64,000 nucleotides of DNA. Source: an uncultured Candidatus Melainabacteria bacterium (GTDB lineage: Bacteria; Cyanobacteriota; Vampirovibrionia; Gastranaerophilales; Gastranaerophilaceae). The notes under the pieces were generated by a model that saw nothing but the letters and a program-made list of their open reading frames with translations, searched no databases and was not told the DNA's origin. Positions 17,023 to 24,962 of the stretch are shown here, piece by piece (position 1 is the stretch's first letter; every line of letters begins with the position of its first letter). The position numbers and the translations under genes were made by a program. The DNA is taken from assembly GCA_932182025.1 (NCBI GenBank), contig CAKNXK010000012.1, forward strand, positions 1 to 64,000, in the 5' to 3' direction.

Positions 17023-17096
17023 TACCAAGGGAGAGATTCGAACTCTCGACCTCACGGGTATGAGCCGTGCGCTCTCACCAACTGAGCTACCTTGGC
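17023..17096 (-). tRNA. tRNA with CAU anticodon (elongator Met, possibly Ile2)
   Basis: The 74-nt minus-strand sequence folds completely: acceptor GCCAAGG/CCTTGGT, D stem GCTC/GAGC, anticodon stem CACGG/CCGTG with loop CTCATAC, and T stem GAGAG/CTCTC with loop TTCGAAT. The anticodon is CAT. It lacks the three G-C pairs of initiator tRNA, so it is elongator Met or the lysidine-modified Ile tRNA. The first acceptor pair is G-U. CCA is not encoded. Confidence 0.96.
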
Positions 17097-17143
17097 ATAA
17101 AATTTACAAGAACTATTGTTACATAAACATTTTTAAAAGTAAA

Positions 17144-17166
17144 GACGCGGATTTTAAATCCGCGTC
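17144..17166 (-). terminator. Perfect inverted repeat after the Cys-rich peptide gene
   Basis: GACGCGGATTT and AAATCCGCGTC are perfect 11-bp arms around a single central base. It lies 8 bp past the stop of the minus-strand gene at 17175. The following T-run on the minus strand is short and interrupted. Confidence 0.7.
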
Positions 17167-17174
17167 AAAAACTT

Positions 17175-17459
17175 CTAATCCTCTATTTCTACCTTCACAG
17201 GAGACTTTCTATGGAAATCTCCTCGTAATCCATGATTATCAAATTTATGATGATACATCATTGCACGCATCATTGGGCAGCCGCATCCGCATGGACAGCC
17301 TGCAGGCATTGCCGGCTTATGAATTGCAGAAAATAAACATAGTGCAAATAACACGCCTAAAAAAGTTCCTAACGTTGTCAACAATAACTTTTTAAACCAT
17401 TTTGAATGACAAAAACATTTTTCTTCTTTAATCTCTACATTGTAATTTTCATTTGACAT
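17175..17459 (-). CDS. Small membrane protein with Cys-rich C-terminal segment
   Basis: This 94-residue protein has a charged N-terminus containing C-F-C-H, one transmembrane helix at about residues 24-46, and then G-C-P-C-G-C-G-C-P-M-M followed by H-H and H-G residues that could bind metal. I do not recognise the family. AAGGAG precedes the ATG. It is divergent from the C_GCAxxG_C_C gene, whose promoter lies in the 31-bp gap. With the CcdA-like and thioredoxin-like genes nearby it forms a cysteine-rich redox neighbourhood; a role in metal or thiol handling is a guess. Confidence 0.7.
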   Translation of the reverse strand: MSNENYNVEIKEEKCFCHSKWFKKLLLTTLGTFLGVLFALCLFSAIHKPAMPAGCPCGCGCPMMRAMMYHHKFDNHGLRGDFHRKSPVKVEIED

Positions 17460-17478
17460 AATTTTCTCCTTTTTAAGT

Positions 17479-17484
17479 TAAAAT
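17479..17484 (+). promoter_or_regulatory. Candidate -10 box of a leaderless gene
   Basis: TAAAAT ends exactly 6 nt before ATG 17491, and no Shine-Dalgarno sequence is present for that ATG. A TTGACA occurs at 17453-17458 but with a 20-bp spacer, so the -35 is uncertain. Confidence 0.4.
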
Positions 17485-17490
17485 ATTTAT

Positions 17491-17937
17491 ATGGGACATT
17501 ATTCAGATAAAGCTGTAAACAATTTCAAATCAGGTTATAACTGCGCTCAATCAGTTTTTCTGGCTTTTGCAGAAGAATTCGGATTTGATAAAAAAACAGC
17601 TCTAAAACTCTCTTCATCTTTTGGAGGAGGCATGGGCAGGCTTCGTGAAGTATGCGGTGCCGTAACATCAATGTTTGCAATAGCCGGACTTAAATATGGT
17701 TATACTGAACCCGACGATGACGAAATCAAAACCGAACACTATACCAGAATTCAAAATCTGGCAGAAAAATTCAAAACCATACATGACACCATAATTTGCA
17801 GGGAATTACTCGGTTTACCGGAAGGAGCAGACTCTCCAATACCATCCAAACGTACTGAACAATATTATCAAGAACGCCCCTGTGAAAGCTTTATAAAAAC
17901 CGCTGCCGAAATTATTGAGCAAGAACTTCTAAACTAA
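17491..17937 (+). CDS. C_GCAxxG_C_C family redox protein
   Basis: This 148-residue protein shows the conserved cysteine pattern of the C_GCAxxG_C_C family: G-Y-N-C-A-Q-S-V near the N-terminus, G-G-G-M-G-R, then V-C-G-A-V, I-C-R-E-L-L-G and a final P-C-E-S-F. These proteins are thought to be redox-active, often predicted to bind a metal or iron-sulfur centre, with no firm function. There is no signal peptide. The start has no ribosome site but is 6 nt behind a -10-like box, suggesting a leaderless mRNA. Its 3' end overlaps the convergent CcdA-like gene by 9 bp. Confidence 0.88.
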   Translation: MGHYSDKAVNNFKSGYNCAQSVFLAFAEEFGFDKKTALKLSSSFGGGMGRLREVCGAVTSMFAIAGLKYGYTEPDDDEIKTEHYTRIQNLAEKFKTIHDTIICRELLGLPEGADSPIPSKRTEQYYQERPCESFIKTAAEIIEQELLN

Positions 17938-18624
17938 TGGCGAAAAGGTTTTCCAGTACAAGAATATCGCAACCAATACCAATAATCCGCCGCTAACTTT
18001 CAATAATCCTTCTGTGAAAGCCGCAAGAGATTTCATGTTCTTCAAACCGGAAGTAAACAATCCTGCCAGAATAAGAATTACACCTTGACCTAAGGCAAAA
18101 AGAAACAGCATGACAATTGCTAATGCTATATTTTTACCCATAGCAGCAAAAGCCATTATTCCTGCTAAAATCGGAGTTGAGCAAGGTGTTCCTGCTAATG
18201 CAAAAGTTATACCCAATAAAACAGGATAAACAAATATAGAATTTGTTGTATTTTGCGGCATTGCCTTAATTATTGTAGGAGTTTCAAATTCTAAAACACC
18301 TAATAATTTCAACCCCATTACCATTAACAAAGAAGCAACAAGTACAGTAAAATAACCACCCATAGCAGATGCAAAAACAGAACCCGTTAATGCGCATGCA
18401 ATTCCTATCAATGTAAATACAATTGCTGTACCTAAAATAAAACAGCACAATTGCAAAAATGTTCTTAAAGGCGTTTCTTTAGAATATCCGCCAACATATC
18501 CGATAATCAAAGGCAGCATTGCAAGCGAGCATGGTGAAATTGAGGCAAGCACACCTCCCACGAAAGATGCAGCCAGCATCAAATACCATGCTCCACCTGA
18601 AAACGATTGCAATAAATTATCCAT
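17929..18624 (-). CDS. CcdA/DsbD-like transmembrane thiol transporter
   Basis: This 231-residue membrane protein has about six hydrophobic helices and the two conserved cysteines of the CcdA/DsbD core, in A-S-I-S-P-C-S-L-A-M-L-P and A-G-T-P-C-S-T-P-I. The family passes electrons from cytoplasmic thioredoxin to periplasmic thiol proteins, for cytochrome c maturation or disulfide reduction. It overlaps the upstream thioredoxin-like gene by 8 bp, so that protein is the likely periplasmic partner. No cytochrome c maturation genes are in the window. Confidence 0.9.
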   Translation of the reverse strand: MDNLLQSFSGGAWYLMLAASFVGGVLASISPCSLAMLPLIIGYVGGYSKETPLRTFLQLCCFILGTAIVFTLIGIACALTGSVFASAMGGYFTVLVASLLMVMGLKLLGVLEFETPTIIKAMPQNTTNSIFVYPVLLGITFALAGTPCSTPILAGIMAFAAMGKNIALAIVMLFLFALGQGVILILAGLFTSGLKNMKSLAAFTEGLLKVSGGLLVLVAIFLYWKTFSPLV

Positions 18625-19012
18625 TTATTTGTTCCTTCATGTAATTTTCTAAAATCTTTGGTTGAATTGAACCTTCTGTTCTTCTTATAACTGCTCCGTT
18701 TGAATCTTTAAAAATACAAGTTGGTACAAGTTTAACTTCATATTGCTTAATTAATTTTTGAGTTTCACTACTTTTTTGTGTAACATCAATTTTTCTTAAA
18801 TTAACTTTATTTGAATAAGCAGGATACACTTCATCAAATATTTTTTCTAATTCCTGACACTCATAGCACATTGGCGAAGAGAACTTAATAATCTCAGGAC
18901 CGTTAGATGCAAGGCTTGGCAAGACACCAACAGACTTATCTATTGTTAATCCCCAGTATAATCCCAAGGGAACTAAAAAAATAAGTAAAATAGCTGCAAT
19001 GTTTTTGTTCAT
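18617..19012 (-). CDS. Membrane-anchored thioredoxin-like protein
   Basis: This 131-residue protein has an N-terminal signal or anchor helix (residues about 5-24), then a thioredoxin fold with the active-site pair C-Y-E-C in F-S-S-P-M-C-Y-E-C-Q and the cis-proline region V-P-T-C. It should face the periplasm and exchange electrons with the CcdA-like protein encoded by the overlapping next gene. An AAGGAGAG ribosome site precedes the ATG. The extra cysteine after the cis-proline is unusual for thioredoxins. Confidence 0.85.
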   Translation of the reverse strand: MNKNIAAILLIFLVPLGLYWGLTIDKSVGVLPSLASNGPEIIKFSSPMCYECQELEKIFDEVYPAYSNKVNLRKIDVTQKSSETQKLIKQYEVKLVPTCIFKDSNGAVIRRTEGSIQPKILENYMKEQING

Positions 19013-19095
19013 AATAAACTCTCCTTCTATAGCATATCATAGAATATACCTCACAATAATATTTTTTTATTCCCGAGAAGGAGAATATTCTAATA

Positions 19096-19410
19096 TTATT
19101 TTACAGAAAGATAAAACTTGTAAACCAGTCTTAAAAGGTCTTCATTATTCTCAAAAGCTTCAAATAATTCTGACTTAATCTCTTTTGGAGATTTCAAAGG
19201 CTCAAACACATACAACTCTACCGGCTGCACACCTAAAGCCTGCGCAATCTTCTCAAAATTCTCAATCGATGGTGCAAATTTTCCTGTTTCAATATAACTA
19301 ATATTTGCAGGTCCTATTCCAACAAGCTCTGCCAATCTCTCTTGTGTAAGTCCTTTTGACTTGCGCAATTCACGAATTCTTTGACCCAACAACAATTTAA
19401 TATTACTCAT
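19096..19410 (-). CDS. XRE-family transcriptional regulator
   Basis: This 104-residue protein has an HTH_3 domain at about residues 7-62 (I-R-E-L-R-K-S-K-G-L-T-Q-E-R-L-A-E-L-V-G-I with the N-I-S-Y-I-E-T-G-K recognition turn), then a short helical tail that may dimerise. It is transcribed away from the large glycosyltransferase/PqqD cluster. The intergenic region holds two palindromes (19478-19526), the likely operators for autoregulation and control of the cluster. No ribosome site is visible; GATAAT at 19417-19422 ends 6 nt before the ATG, so it may be leaderless. Confidence 0.9.
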   Translation of the reverse strand: MSNIKLLLGQRIRELRKSKGLTQERLAELVGIGPANISYIETGKFAPSIENFEKIAQALGVQPVELYVFEPLKSPKEIKSELFEAFENNEDLLRLVYKFYLSVK

Positions 19411-19477
19411 AGTTTTATTATCAGAAATTCAAAGCGAAAATATAATCATATAGAATTGTATACGAACTGACATATTT

Positions 19478-19526
19478 TACTATTGCATAGTATATTATTA
19501 CTGTTATACTATATAAGGTATAGTAT
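19478..19526. promoter_or_regulatory. Paired palindromes, likely XRE operator
   Basis: TACTAT-TGC-ATAGTA (19478-19492) is a perfect palindrome. ATACTATA-TAAGG-TATAGTAT (19506-19526) is a second with the same TACTAT/ATAGTA half-sites. Their centres are 31 bp apart, about three helical turns. They lie in the 209-bp gap between the XRE gene and the GT/PqqD cluster; apart from these and the GATAAT box, I see nothing else in that gap. Confidence 0.65.
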
Positions 19527-19619
19527 TTTCTAAAGTTAAACAAGAAATTTAATGTAGCCGGTTGACCGATATTCTACAAAATAAATTCGTGCTAAAAACT
19601 TGAAAGAGGAAGTAAATAT

Positions 19620-20483
19620 ATGATAAAAGTATCTGTTATAGTACCGGTTTATAATACCGAAGAATATCTGGATAAATGCTTGCAAAGTCTTGTAAATCAA
19701 ACTTTAGAAGAGATTGAGATTATTTGTGTAAATGATGGTTCTACGGATAACTCTATTAAAATACTTAAAAAATATGAAAAGCAATATCCTAGAATAAAGA
19801 TACTGGAACAACAAAATTTAAAACAAGGTGCTGCACGTAACCGAGGAGTAAAAGCGGCAAACGGTGAATATATAGGATATGTGGATTCTGATGACTGGGT
19901 TGATACCGATTTCTTTGAAAAGTTATACAATACAGCAAAAAAATATGATTCTGATATTGCACTTGCAACAAATATAAGAATTGGGAATGGAAAGACTAAG
20001 AAAAGACTTGATATCACTAAAGAAGGAATGTATTCAAGTCTTCAAAACAAATTTGATGTTTGCAAACAAGCAAAAAACGAATGTCCTACTAACAAAATAT
20101 ATCGAAGAGAATTTCTTTTAAAACACGAAATTACTTGGCCGGAGGGTGTATATTGCGAAGACAAAATTTATACCTTAAAAGCTGTGTATTATGCAAATTC
20201 TGTTGTAACAGTACCAAATGTTAATTATTACTACTATAGAAGAAGCGGTTCTACCGTTAAACAAAGAAATCATCACAATACAGATAAAAACTATGCACGC
20301 AGGCAGGTTTTGGATTTCTTAAAAGAACATGATGCAAATATACGTGACTGCGAGTTTTGGGCAATTAAATCAGAAAAAAAACTTTTTGGAATTACATTAT
20401 GGAAGGTTAAGGAAAGCCTTAGAAGTGAAAAACATTATTTATTCGGAGTAATCAGATGCAAATTTTGTGGAATAAAGAGATAG
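19620..20483 (+). CDS. GT2-family glycosyltransferase
   Basis: This 287-residue cytoplasmic protein has a GT-A fold: V-S-V-I-V-P-V-Y-N-T near the N-terminus, N-D-G-S-T-D-N-S for the nucleotide sugar, and the metal-binding V-D-S-D-D-W around residues 88-93. It should transfer a sugar from a nucleotide donor; the acceptor is unknown. It is the first gene of an eight-gene run in which every junction overlaps or is within 2 bp. AGAGGAAG precedes ATG 19620. The last 28 bp overlap the nucleotidyltransferase gene. Confidence 0.9.
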   Translation: MIKVSVIVPVYNTEEYLDKCLQSLVNQTLEEIEIICVNDGSTDNSIKILKKYEKQYPRIKILEQQNLKQGAARNRGVKAANGEYIGYVDSDDWVDTDFFEKLYNTAKKYDSDIALATNIRIGNGKTKKRLDITKEGMYSSLQNKFDVCKQAKNECPTNKIYRREFLLKHEITWPEGVYCEDKIYTLKAVYYANSVVTVPNVNYYYYRRSGSTVKQRNHHNTDKNYARRQVLDFLKEHDANIRDCEFWAIKSEKKLFGITLWKVKESLRSEKHYLFGVIRCKFCGIKR

Positions 20484-21628
20484 AGGAAATTAATAAAAGC
20501 GGATATTTAAACGAAAAAGTATCAATTACTGATGCGTTGATTGAAAACTTTTATAATGAAATACTGGCTAACGAAGAAAAAGAACTTTTAAAACTAACCT
20601 TTGAAAAAAATCCTACACAAGAGGATTTAAATAAACTATTAGGGGATTGGGATATTGAAAAAAAGGATGCTTCTAAATCATTAATGCTTGCTTATTTTCT
20701 AAAGAGGCATCCGCTTTTAAAATTCACTTCGTATGAAGAGCCGCGGTTAAAAGGGCTTTTGAATTTTTTCAGATTTCGTAATCTAAAAACAATTGCACAT
20801 TATACCAAGATAGGAAAAGCTTTAAACAAAAACGGTATTGAACCGTTAATTCTAAAAGGCGGAGCTATGAAATATCTTCGTCAGGAATTACCACGAGTTA
20901 TGAACGACATTGATATAGTTATTCCTGAAAAAGATTTTATGAGGTGCGCAGATATAATAAGTGAGCTTGGATATACTTACGAAAAGATTGATATTCATTC
21001 TATTGACTTTCATGATGAAAACGGGGAAGGAACTGTAGATTTACATAAATTTGTCTATATGGGAACAGGGCATGAAAAAAACTTTATAGAAGGATTGTTC
21101 AAACGTGCCCGTTATGAAACTGTTTTCGGAGTTAAATCACTTGTTCCTTCTGCAGAAGATATGATATTCATTGCGCTTGTTAACCTTGCTAAAAACTTAA
21201 GAGATAAAACAAGTCAGGCAGGGATTTTATACACCGTTTTTGACTGCAAATTTTTCCTTGAATCAACACCTGATTTCAACTGGAACATAGTAAAAGAAAA
21301 CGCTCGCAAGACAAAAACAGAAGTACAAATGAATTTTGCAATAAAATTCATAAACAAACTTTCATCAAATATTTTGCCTGAAGATGATATGCCTTTTGAA
21401 AAAGAGACTAACGAATATTCCCGAAAAGTTATGTACAAAAGATTCTTCCTTGAAGATATCAGAACAAAATGTCGTGCAATGAAGTTCAAGGATGTAATAA
21501 AAAATCCAAAACAGTGGGGAGAATACCTGCTTCTAAAACCTAAATACATTATTTTAAAAAGTTTTAGAAACAGTCCGAAATTAATAAGTTTAGTAACAGG
21601 AGAACGTAATGATAATAAAAAATCTTAA
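20456..21628 (+). CDS. NTP_transf_5-like nucleotidyltransferase
   Basis: This 390-residue protein resembles the uncharacterised nucleotidyltransferase family PF14907: L-I-L-K-G-G-A-M-K-Y-L (about 137-147) followed by M-N-D-I-D-I-V-I with the paired metal-binding aspartates, and D-L-H-K further on. Family members occur beside HPr-kinase-like and PqqD proteins in peptide-modification loci. A GGAG sequence precedes ATG 20456. It overlaps both neighbours (28 and 20 bp), so translation is tightly coupled. The modified substrate is not evident. Confidence 0.8.
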   Translation: MQILWNKEIEEINKSGYLNEKVSITDALIENFYNEILANEEKELLKLTFEKNPTQEDLNKLLGDWDIEKKDASKSLMLAYFLKRHPLLKFTSYEEPRLKGLLNFFRFRNLKTIAHYTKIGKALNKNGIEPLILKGGAMKYLRQELPRVMNDIDIVIPEKDFMRCADIISELGYTYEKIDIHSIDFHDENGEGTVDLHKFVYMGTGHEKNFIEGLFKRARYETVFGVKSLVPSAEDMIFIALVNLAKNLRDKTSQAGILYTVFDCKFFLESTPDFNWNIVKENARKTKTEVQMNFAIKFINKLSSNILPEDDMPFEKETNEYSRKVMYKRFFLEDIRTKCRAMKFKDVIKNPKQWGEYLLLKPKYIILKSFRNSPKLISLVTGERNDNKKS

Positions 21629-22736
21629 AAGTGAATATTTTGAAGGAGTAAATGAATATTTAGAAAACAAGTCTGTTTGTTTTGTTAAATATATTAATTT
21701 AGGCTGCAAAACAGTACGTCTAATCAGCTTATCCGATAAATTTATACCATTAATTGAAAAACAACTTACTTACAGTTTACAAGACGAAACGTCAGACTAT
21801 GATGCAACCCTTATTGTTTGGGAAGAAAACGATTTTGAAAACTTACCTGCAAAAATCAGTCCTGATTTTACTCCGCGCCAAAACTTAAGACTAAGAATTG
21901 AATTACTTGCTTCAAAACAAAAACAATACCAAATAAGTATTATTGATGAAGAGTATTCAAAACATAATCCTGTTTTTGATATTGATCCGTTTAGAGGTTT
22001 CTTTAACGCTTATGATAAAAATACAAACACTTATTATTACGGGGTTCGTAACCTTGAACCGGAAGAGTTCATAAAAGAAGGACACATTTTCGTCCAAATG
22101 TTTAACAAAATAGTTAAAACCGAGACTTCAAACCTTGTTCATGGTGCGGTAGTCGGGCTTGAGAATGAAGGAATTTTATTCTGTGCTCGCGGTCAGAGAG
22201 GAAAATCAACCCTTGCGGTTTTAGCTATGATGCAGGGATTTGAATATGTTTCTGATGACTACTTGGTATTGGAAAAAGCAGGAGACAGGCTATATTCACA
22301 TCCAATTTATTCAATAATCACACTTTCGCCAAGAATGTACAACGAATTGTATGATGAGCTTGAAGGAACAAGATTTGTTTCCAACAATGCACGCAAAGAC
22401 AAATACGTTATTAATATTGCTAAGTTTCATAATCAGTTCAGGAAATGTTATCCGATTAATATCTGTATGTTTCCTGAAATTACAAGTAATCCTGAACCTA
22501 GTATTACTCGCTGCACAAATCAGGAAAAAGGGCGTGCAATTACACACCTTATTCATTCAACAATTATTCAGACACAAGACAGGCATGATATTAAAACAGT
22601 TAAAAAGCTTATGAATTTTGTTAAAGATTTTGAGTTTTACAAGATTAATTTGTGCCCGGATATTTATAAAAACGTAGAGTATTTAAAAACATTTATTGAA
22701 AAGGAGATTAAGAATGAGCAATTATGTATTAAATGA
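21609..22736 (+). CDS. HPr-kinase-like P-loop protein
   Basis: This 375-residue protein contains L-V-H-G-A-V-V-G, then the P-loop A-R-G-Q-R-G-K-S-T at about residues 193-201, then Y-V-S-D-D-Y-L-V-L, matching the His, Walker A and Asp-Asp order of the HPr kinase C-terminal domain. It lacks the C-terminal HPrK signature and has a different N-terminal half. Such HprK-related kinases accompany PqqD-like proteins and nucleotidyltransferases (the HPr-rel-A systems) or tailor lasso peptides by phosphorylation. An AGGAGA site precedes the ATG. It overlaps the PqqD gene by 23 bp. The peptide or protein substrate is unknown. Confidence 0.8.
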   Translation: MIIKNLKSEYFEGVNEYLENKSVCFVKYINLGCKTVRLISLSDKFIPLIEKQLTYSLQDETSDYDATLIVWEENDFENLPAKISPDFTPRQNLRLRIELLASKQKQYQISIIDEEYSKHNPVFDIDPFRGFFNAYDKNTNTYYYGVRNLEPEEFIKEGHIFVQMFNKIVKTETSNLVHGAVVGLENEGILFCARGQRGKSTLAVLAMMQGFEYVSDDYLVLEKAGDRLYSHPIYSIITLSPRMYNELYDELEGTRFVSNNARKDKYVINIAKFHNQFRKCYPINICMFPEITSNPEPSITRCTNQEKGRAITHLIHSTIIQTQDRHDIKTVKKLMNFVKDFEFYKINLCPDIYKNVEYLKTFIEKEIKNEQLCIK

Positions 22737-23178
22737 AGAAAAAATGTTTGCTGATGTAACAGACGGCATTGCAATTATTATAAATTCTGAAACAGGGATT
22801 TATTATGGCATGAACGAACTTGCAACAATTGTCTACGAAAATATTATAAACGGAGCGCCTGCAGAAACCATTCTTGCTGCTCTAAAATCAATGCAGGCTG
22901 CTCCCGCTAATATTGAACAAGAGTTCAATAATTTCATTAATGCAATGTTAGAAAAAGAACTGATTCTTAAATCAGATGATAATGATGGAATTGCAAATCT
23001 GCCTTCAACCATAGAAGATTTTTCACTTAGCTTAAAAGAATATAATGATGCACAAGAACTTCTGCTTGCAGACCCTATACACGAAGTAAAAGAAGAGACC
23101 GGCTGGAGCCCTGAAAAATCTTCAATTGGTTATACCAAGGAAGAAACAGCAGAAAGAGAAAAGAAAGCAGAAGTGTAA
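22714..23178 (+). CDS. PqqD-like RRE protein with extended acidic tail
   Basis: This 154-residue protein matches the PqqD fold at about residues 1-88: Y-V-L-N-E-E-K, then I-I-I-N-S-E-T-G-I-Y-Y-G-M-N-E-L-A and a helical winged part. PqqD-type RiPP recognition elements bind leader peptides and present them to modifying enzymes. The start is set at ATG 22714 because AAGGAG sits 9 bp upstream; an upstream in-frame start at 22696 lacks one. Residues 89-154 form an acidic, probably disordered extension with E-E-T-G-W-S-P, not part of normal PqqD. It might be a linker or a built-in substrate. The stop overlaps the next ATG by 1 bp. Confidence 0.78.
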   Translation: MSNYVLNEEKMFADVTDGIAIIINSETGIYYGMNELATIVYENIINGAPAETILAALKSMQAAPANIEQEFNNFINAMLEKELILKSDDNDGIANLPSTIEDFSLSLKEYNDAQELLLADPIHEVKEETGWSPEKSSIGYTKEETAEREKKAEV

Positions 23179-24962
23179 TGCCAAAAGTTTCTGTAATAAT
23201 ACCTGTCTATAATGCAGAAAACTTTCTAAAAAGATGTCTTGATAGTGTTTGTAATCAAACACTATCAGACATTGAAATAATCTGTATTAATGATTGTTCA
23301 ACAGATAAATCTGTTGAGATTTTAAAACAATATAATGTTAAAATCATCAACTTAGAAGAGAACAAGGGCGCAGCTTATGCAAGAAATATTGGAATAGAAC
23401 AGGCTTGTGGTGAATACTTGGGCTTTGTAGATTCTGATGATTATATTGCACCGGATTTTTATGAAAAACTGTATTCTAAATCTGGAGCTGATATAATTAA
23501 GGGCTCCTACAAGTATTATGATTCAGGCTATATAAATGAAGATTTGAACAAGAAAATTAAGATTTACAAAAACAATTTTTCATATGAATTTTGCAGCGCT
23601 ATTTATAAAACAAGTTTAATTAAAGAAAATAAAATCATTTTTCCAAATCTGAGAGATATGGAAGATCCTGTCTTTGCACTCTTTTGCGCAAAAAATGCAA
23701 AAAACATAGAAACAGTTGACGACGCTTATATTAATATTTGTGCGCATTCTGATTCACAAACCGCTCAAAAACCATCTTTTAATAGGATTTGTGACAAATT
23801 AAAAGGACTTTCGCAAATTATTAATCTGGTCAATTCTTTTAACACTCAAAATAACGGAGGTAACTTTGTTTGCGCATTATGGTTTTTTATAACGGCAGGT
23901 GTAATCGAAAAAGTCGATTTCAATACAAAACTTTATTTAAGCAAAGAATTACTTTCTTTATATGAAAATATCAGGGATAAAGAATCCTTCTTTTATCATC
24001 TTAGAGAATTATCTCCACTTTTGTATAAATGTTTTAAAGAAAAAAATCAGGAAAATTTGGTATTTTATGTCAAGAACAAAACGATAGAAGATAATTTAAT
24101 AAAAATAAAAGAGCTGGAATTATCTAATAAAAAGCTCAGTGAATACAATGATTTTCTAATAAGGAATTATGTAAAAGAATCATTAAACACATCTGACGGA
24201 GAAGATATTTACTTTATAAGCGTAGTAAACAACTACGATTTATACCATAAATGTCTGGGATTAAATCCGTTTGTTACCGAACCGCGAAACAATCATCTTG
24301 TAGATTTTGATAATACAAAAGAAAACATTTTTATACCACACAGATACAATAGTTTTTTAGAGAAGTATGATTACTCAAAAGACAGTTGGTTTGTCTTTTG
24401 TCATTGTGATTGGGAACCAATGGAAGATATTCGTCAAAAACTCAAAACTTTAGATAAAAATTATATCTATGGTCCTGTCGGCTCAAAAGCTGAAATGTAT
24501 AAAAACAAATTGATGGTATATATAACAGGGTTTTGTTATGAAAAAAGAAGAGACGGTAGTGGACTTAGACCTCTTGGGGCGTTGGAAAAAGGGATTGAGC
24601 CTTCTGATACATTTGATTGTCAGGCACTTTTTGTACACTCTTCTTTGATAAAGAAATACAATCTTAGATTTGATGAAAATTTAAAATGGGATTTATATGT
24701 AGAAGATTTTTGTATAAATGCAAAAAAACAACATGCGATTGAATCTTATGCCTTCAGGTTAGAAGCCTGTCATTGGTCTGGTTATCATAAAACACCTGCA
24801 TCATATTATCAATCACTAGATTACATCAATGCTAAATATCCTAATGATTATTTTGGCGGAACCGTTTCACATATTGGAGGAGCTAAAATTGAACTTGCAA
24901 ATCAAAAGGAGTGTTTAATTTTTAAACTTGCAAGAAATATAAAAGGCGGAATAAATGCTTAA
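23178..24962 (+). CDS. Two-domain GT2 glycosyltransferase
   Basis: This 594-residue protein has an N-terminal GT2 domain (V-S-V-I-I-P-V-Y-N-A, N-D-C-S-T-D-K-S, F-V-D-S-D-D-Y near residue 95). A middle helical region with a short coiled-coil-like stretch (about 305-335) follows. The C-terminal domain starts at I-Y-F-I-S-V-V-N-N near 349 and includes H-C-D-W-E-P and V-E-D-F; it looks like a second GT-A-like domain (PF13712-type), possibly bifunctional. It overlaps the next gene by 8 bp. The product sugar and acceptor are not predictable. Confidence 0.85.
   Translation: MPKVSVIIPVYNAENFLKRCLDSVCNQTLSDIEIICINDCSTDKSVEILKQYNVKIINLEENKGAAYARNIGIEQACGEYLGFVDSDDYIAPDFYEKLYSKSGADIIKGSYKYYDSGYINEDLNKKIKIYKNNFSYEFCSAIYKTSLIKENKIIFPNLRDMEDPVFALFCAKNAKNIETVDDAYINICAHSDSQTAQKPSFNRICDKLKGLSQIINLVNSFNTQNNGGNFVCALWFFITAGVIEKVDFNTKLYLSKELLSLYENIRDKESFFYHLRELSPLLYKCFKEKNQENLVFYVKNKTIEDNLIKIKELELSNKKLSEYNDFLIRNYVKESLNTSDGEDIYFISVVNNYDLYHKCLGLNPFVTEPRNNHLVDFDNTKENIFIPHRYNSFLEKYDYSKDSWFVFCHCDWEPMEDIRQKLKTLDKNYIYGPVGSKAEMYKNKLMVYITGFCYEKRRDGSGLRPLGALEKGIEPSDTFDCQALFVHSSLIKKYNLRFDENLKWDLYVEDFCINAKKQHAIESYAFRLEACHWSGYHKTPASYYQSLDYINAKYPNDYFGGTVSHIGGAKIELANQKECLIFKLARNIKGGINA

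Noticed and set aside
17000..17395. 131-residue plus-strand ORF
   Set aside because: It runs through the tRNA gene and antisense to the Cys-rich membrane protein; it has no ribosome site.
19096..19410. XRE regulator as sign of a prophage
   Set aside because: No integrase, structural or lysis genes are nearby; it borders a glycosyltransferase cluster instead.
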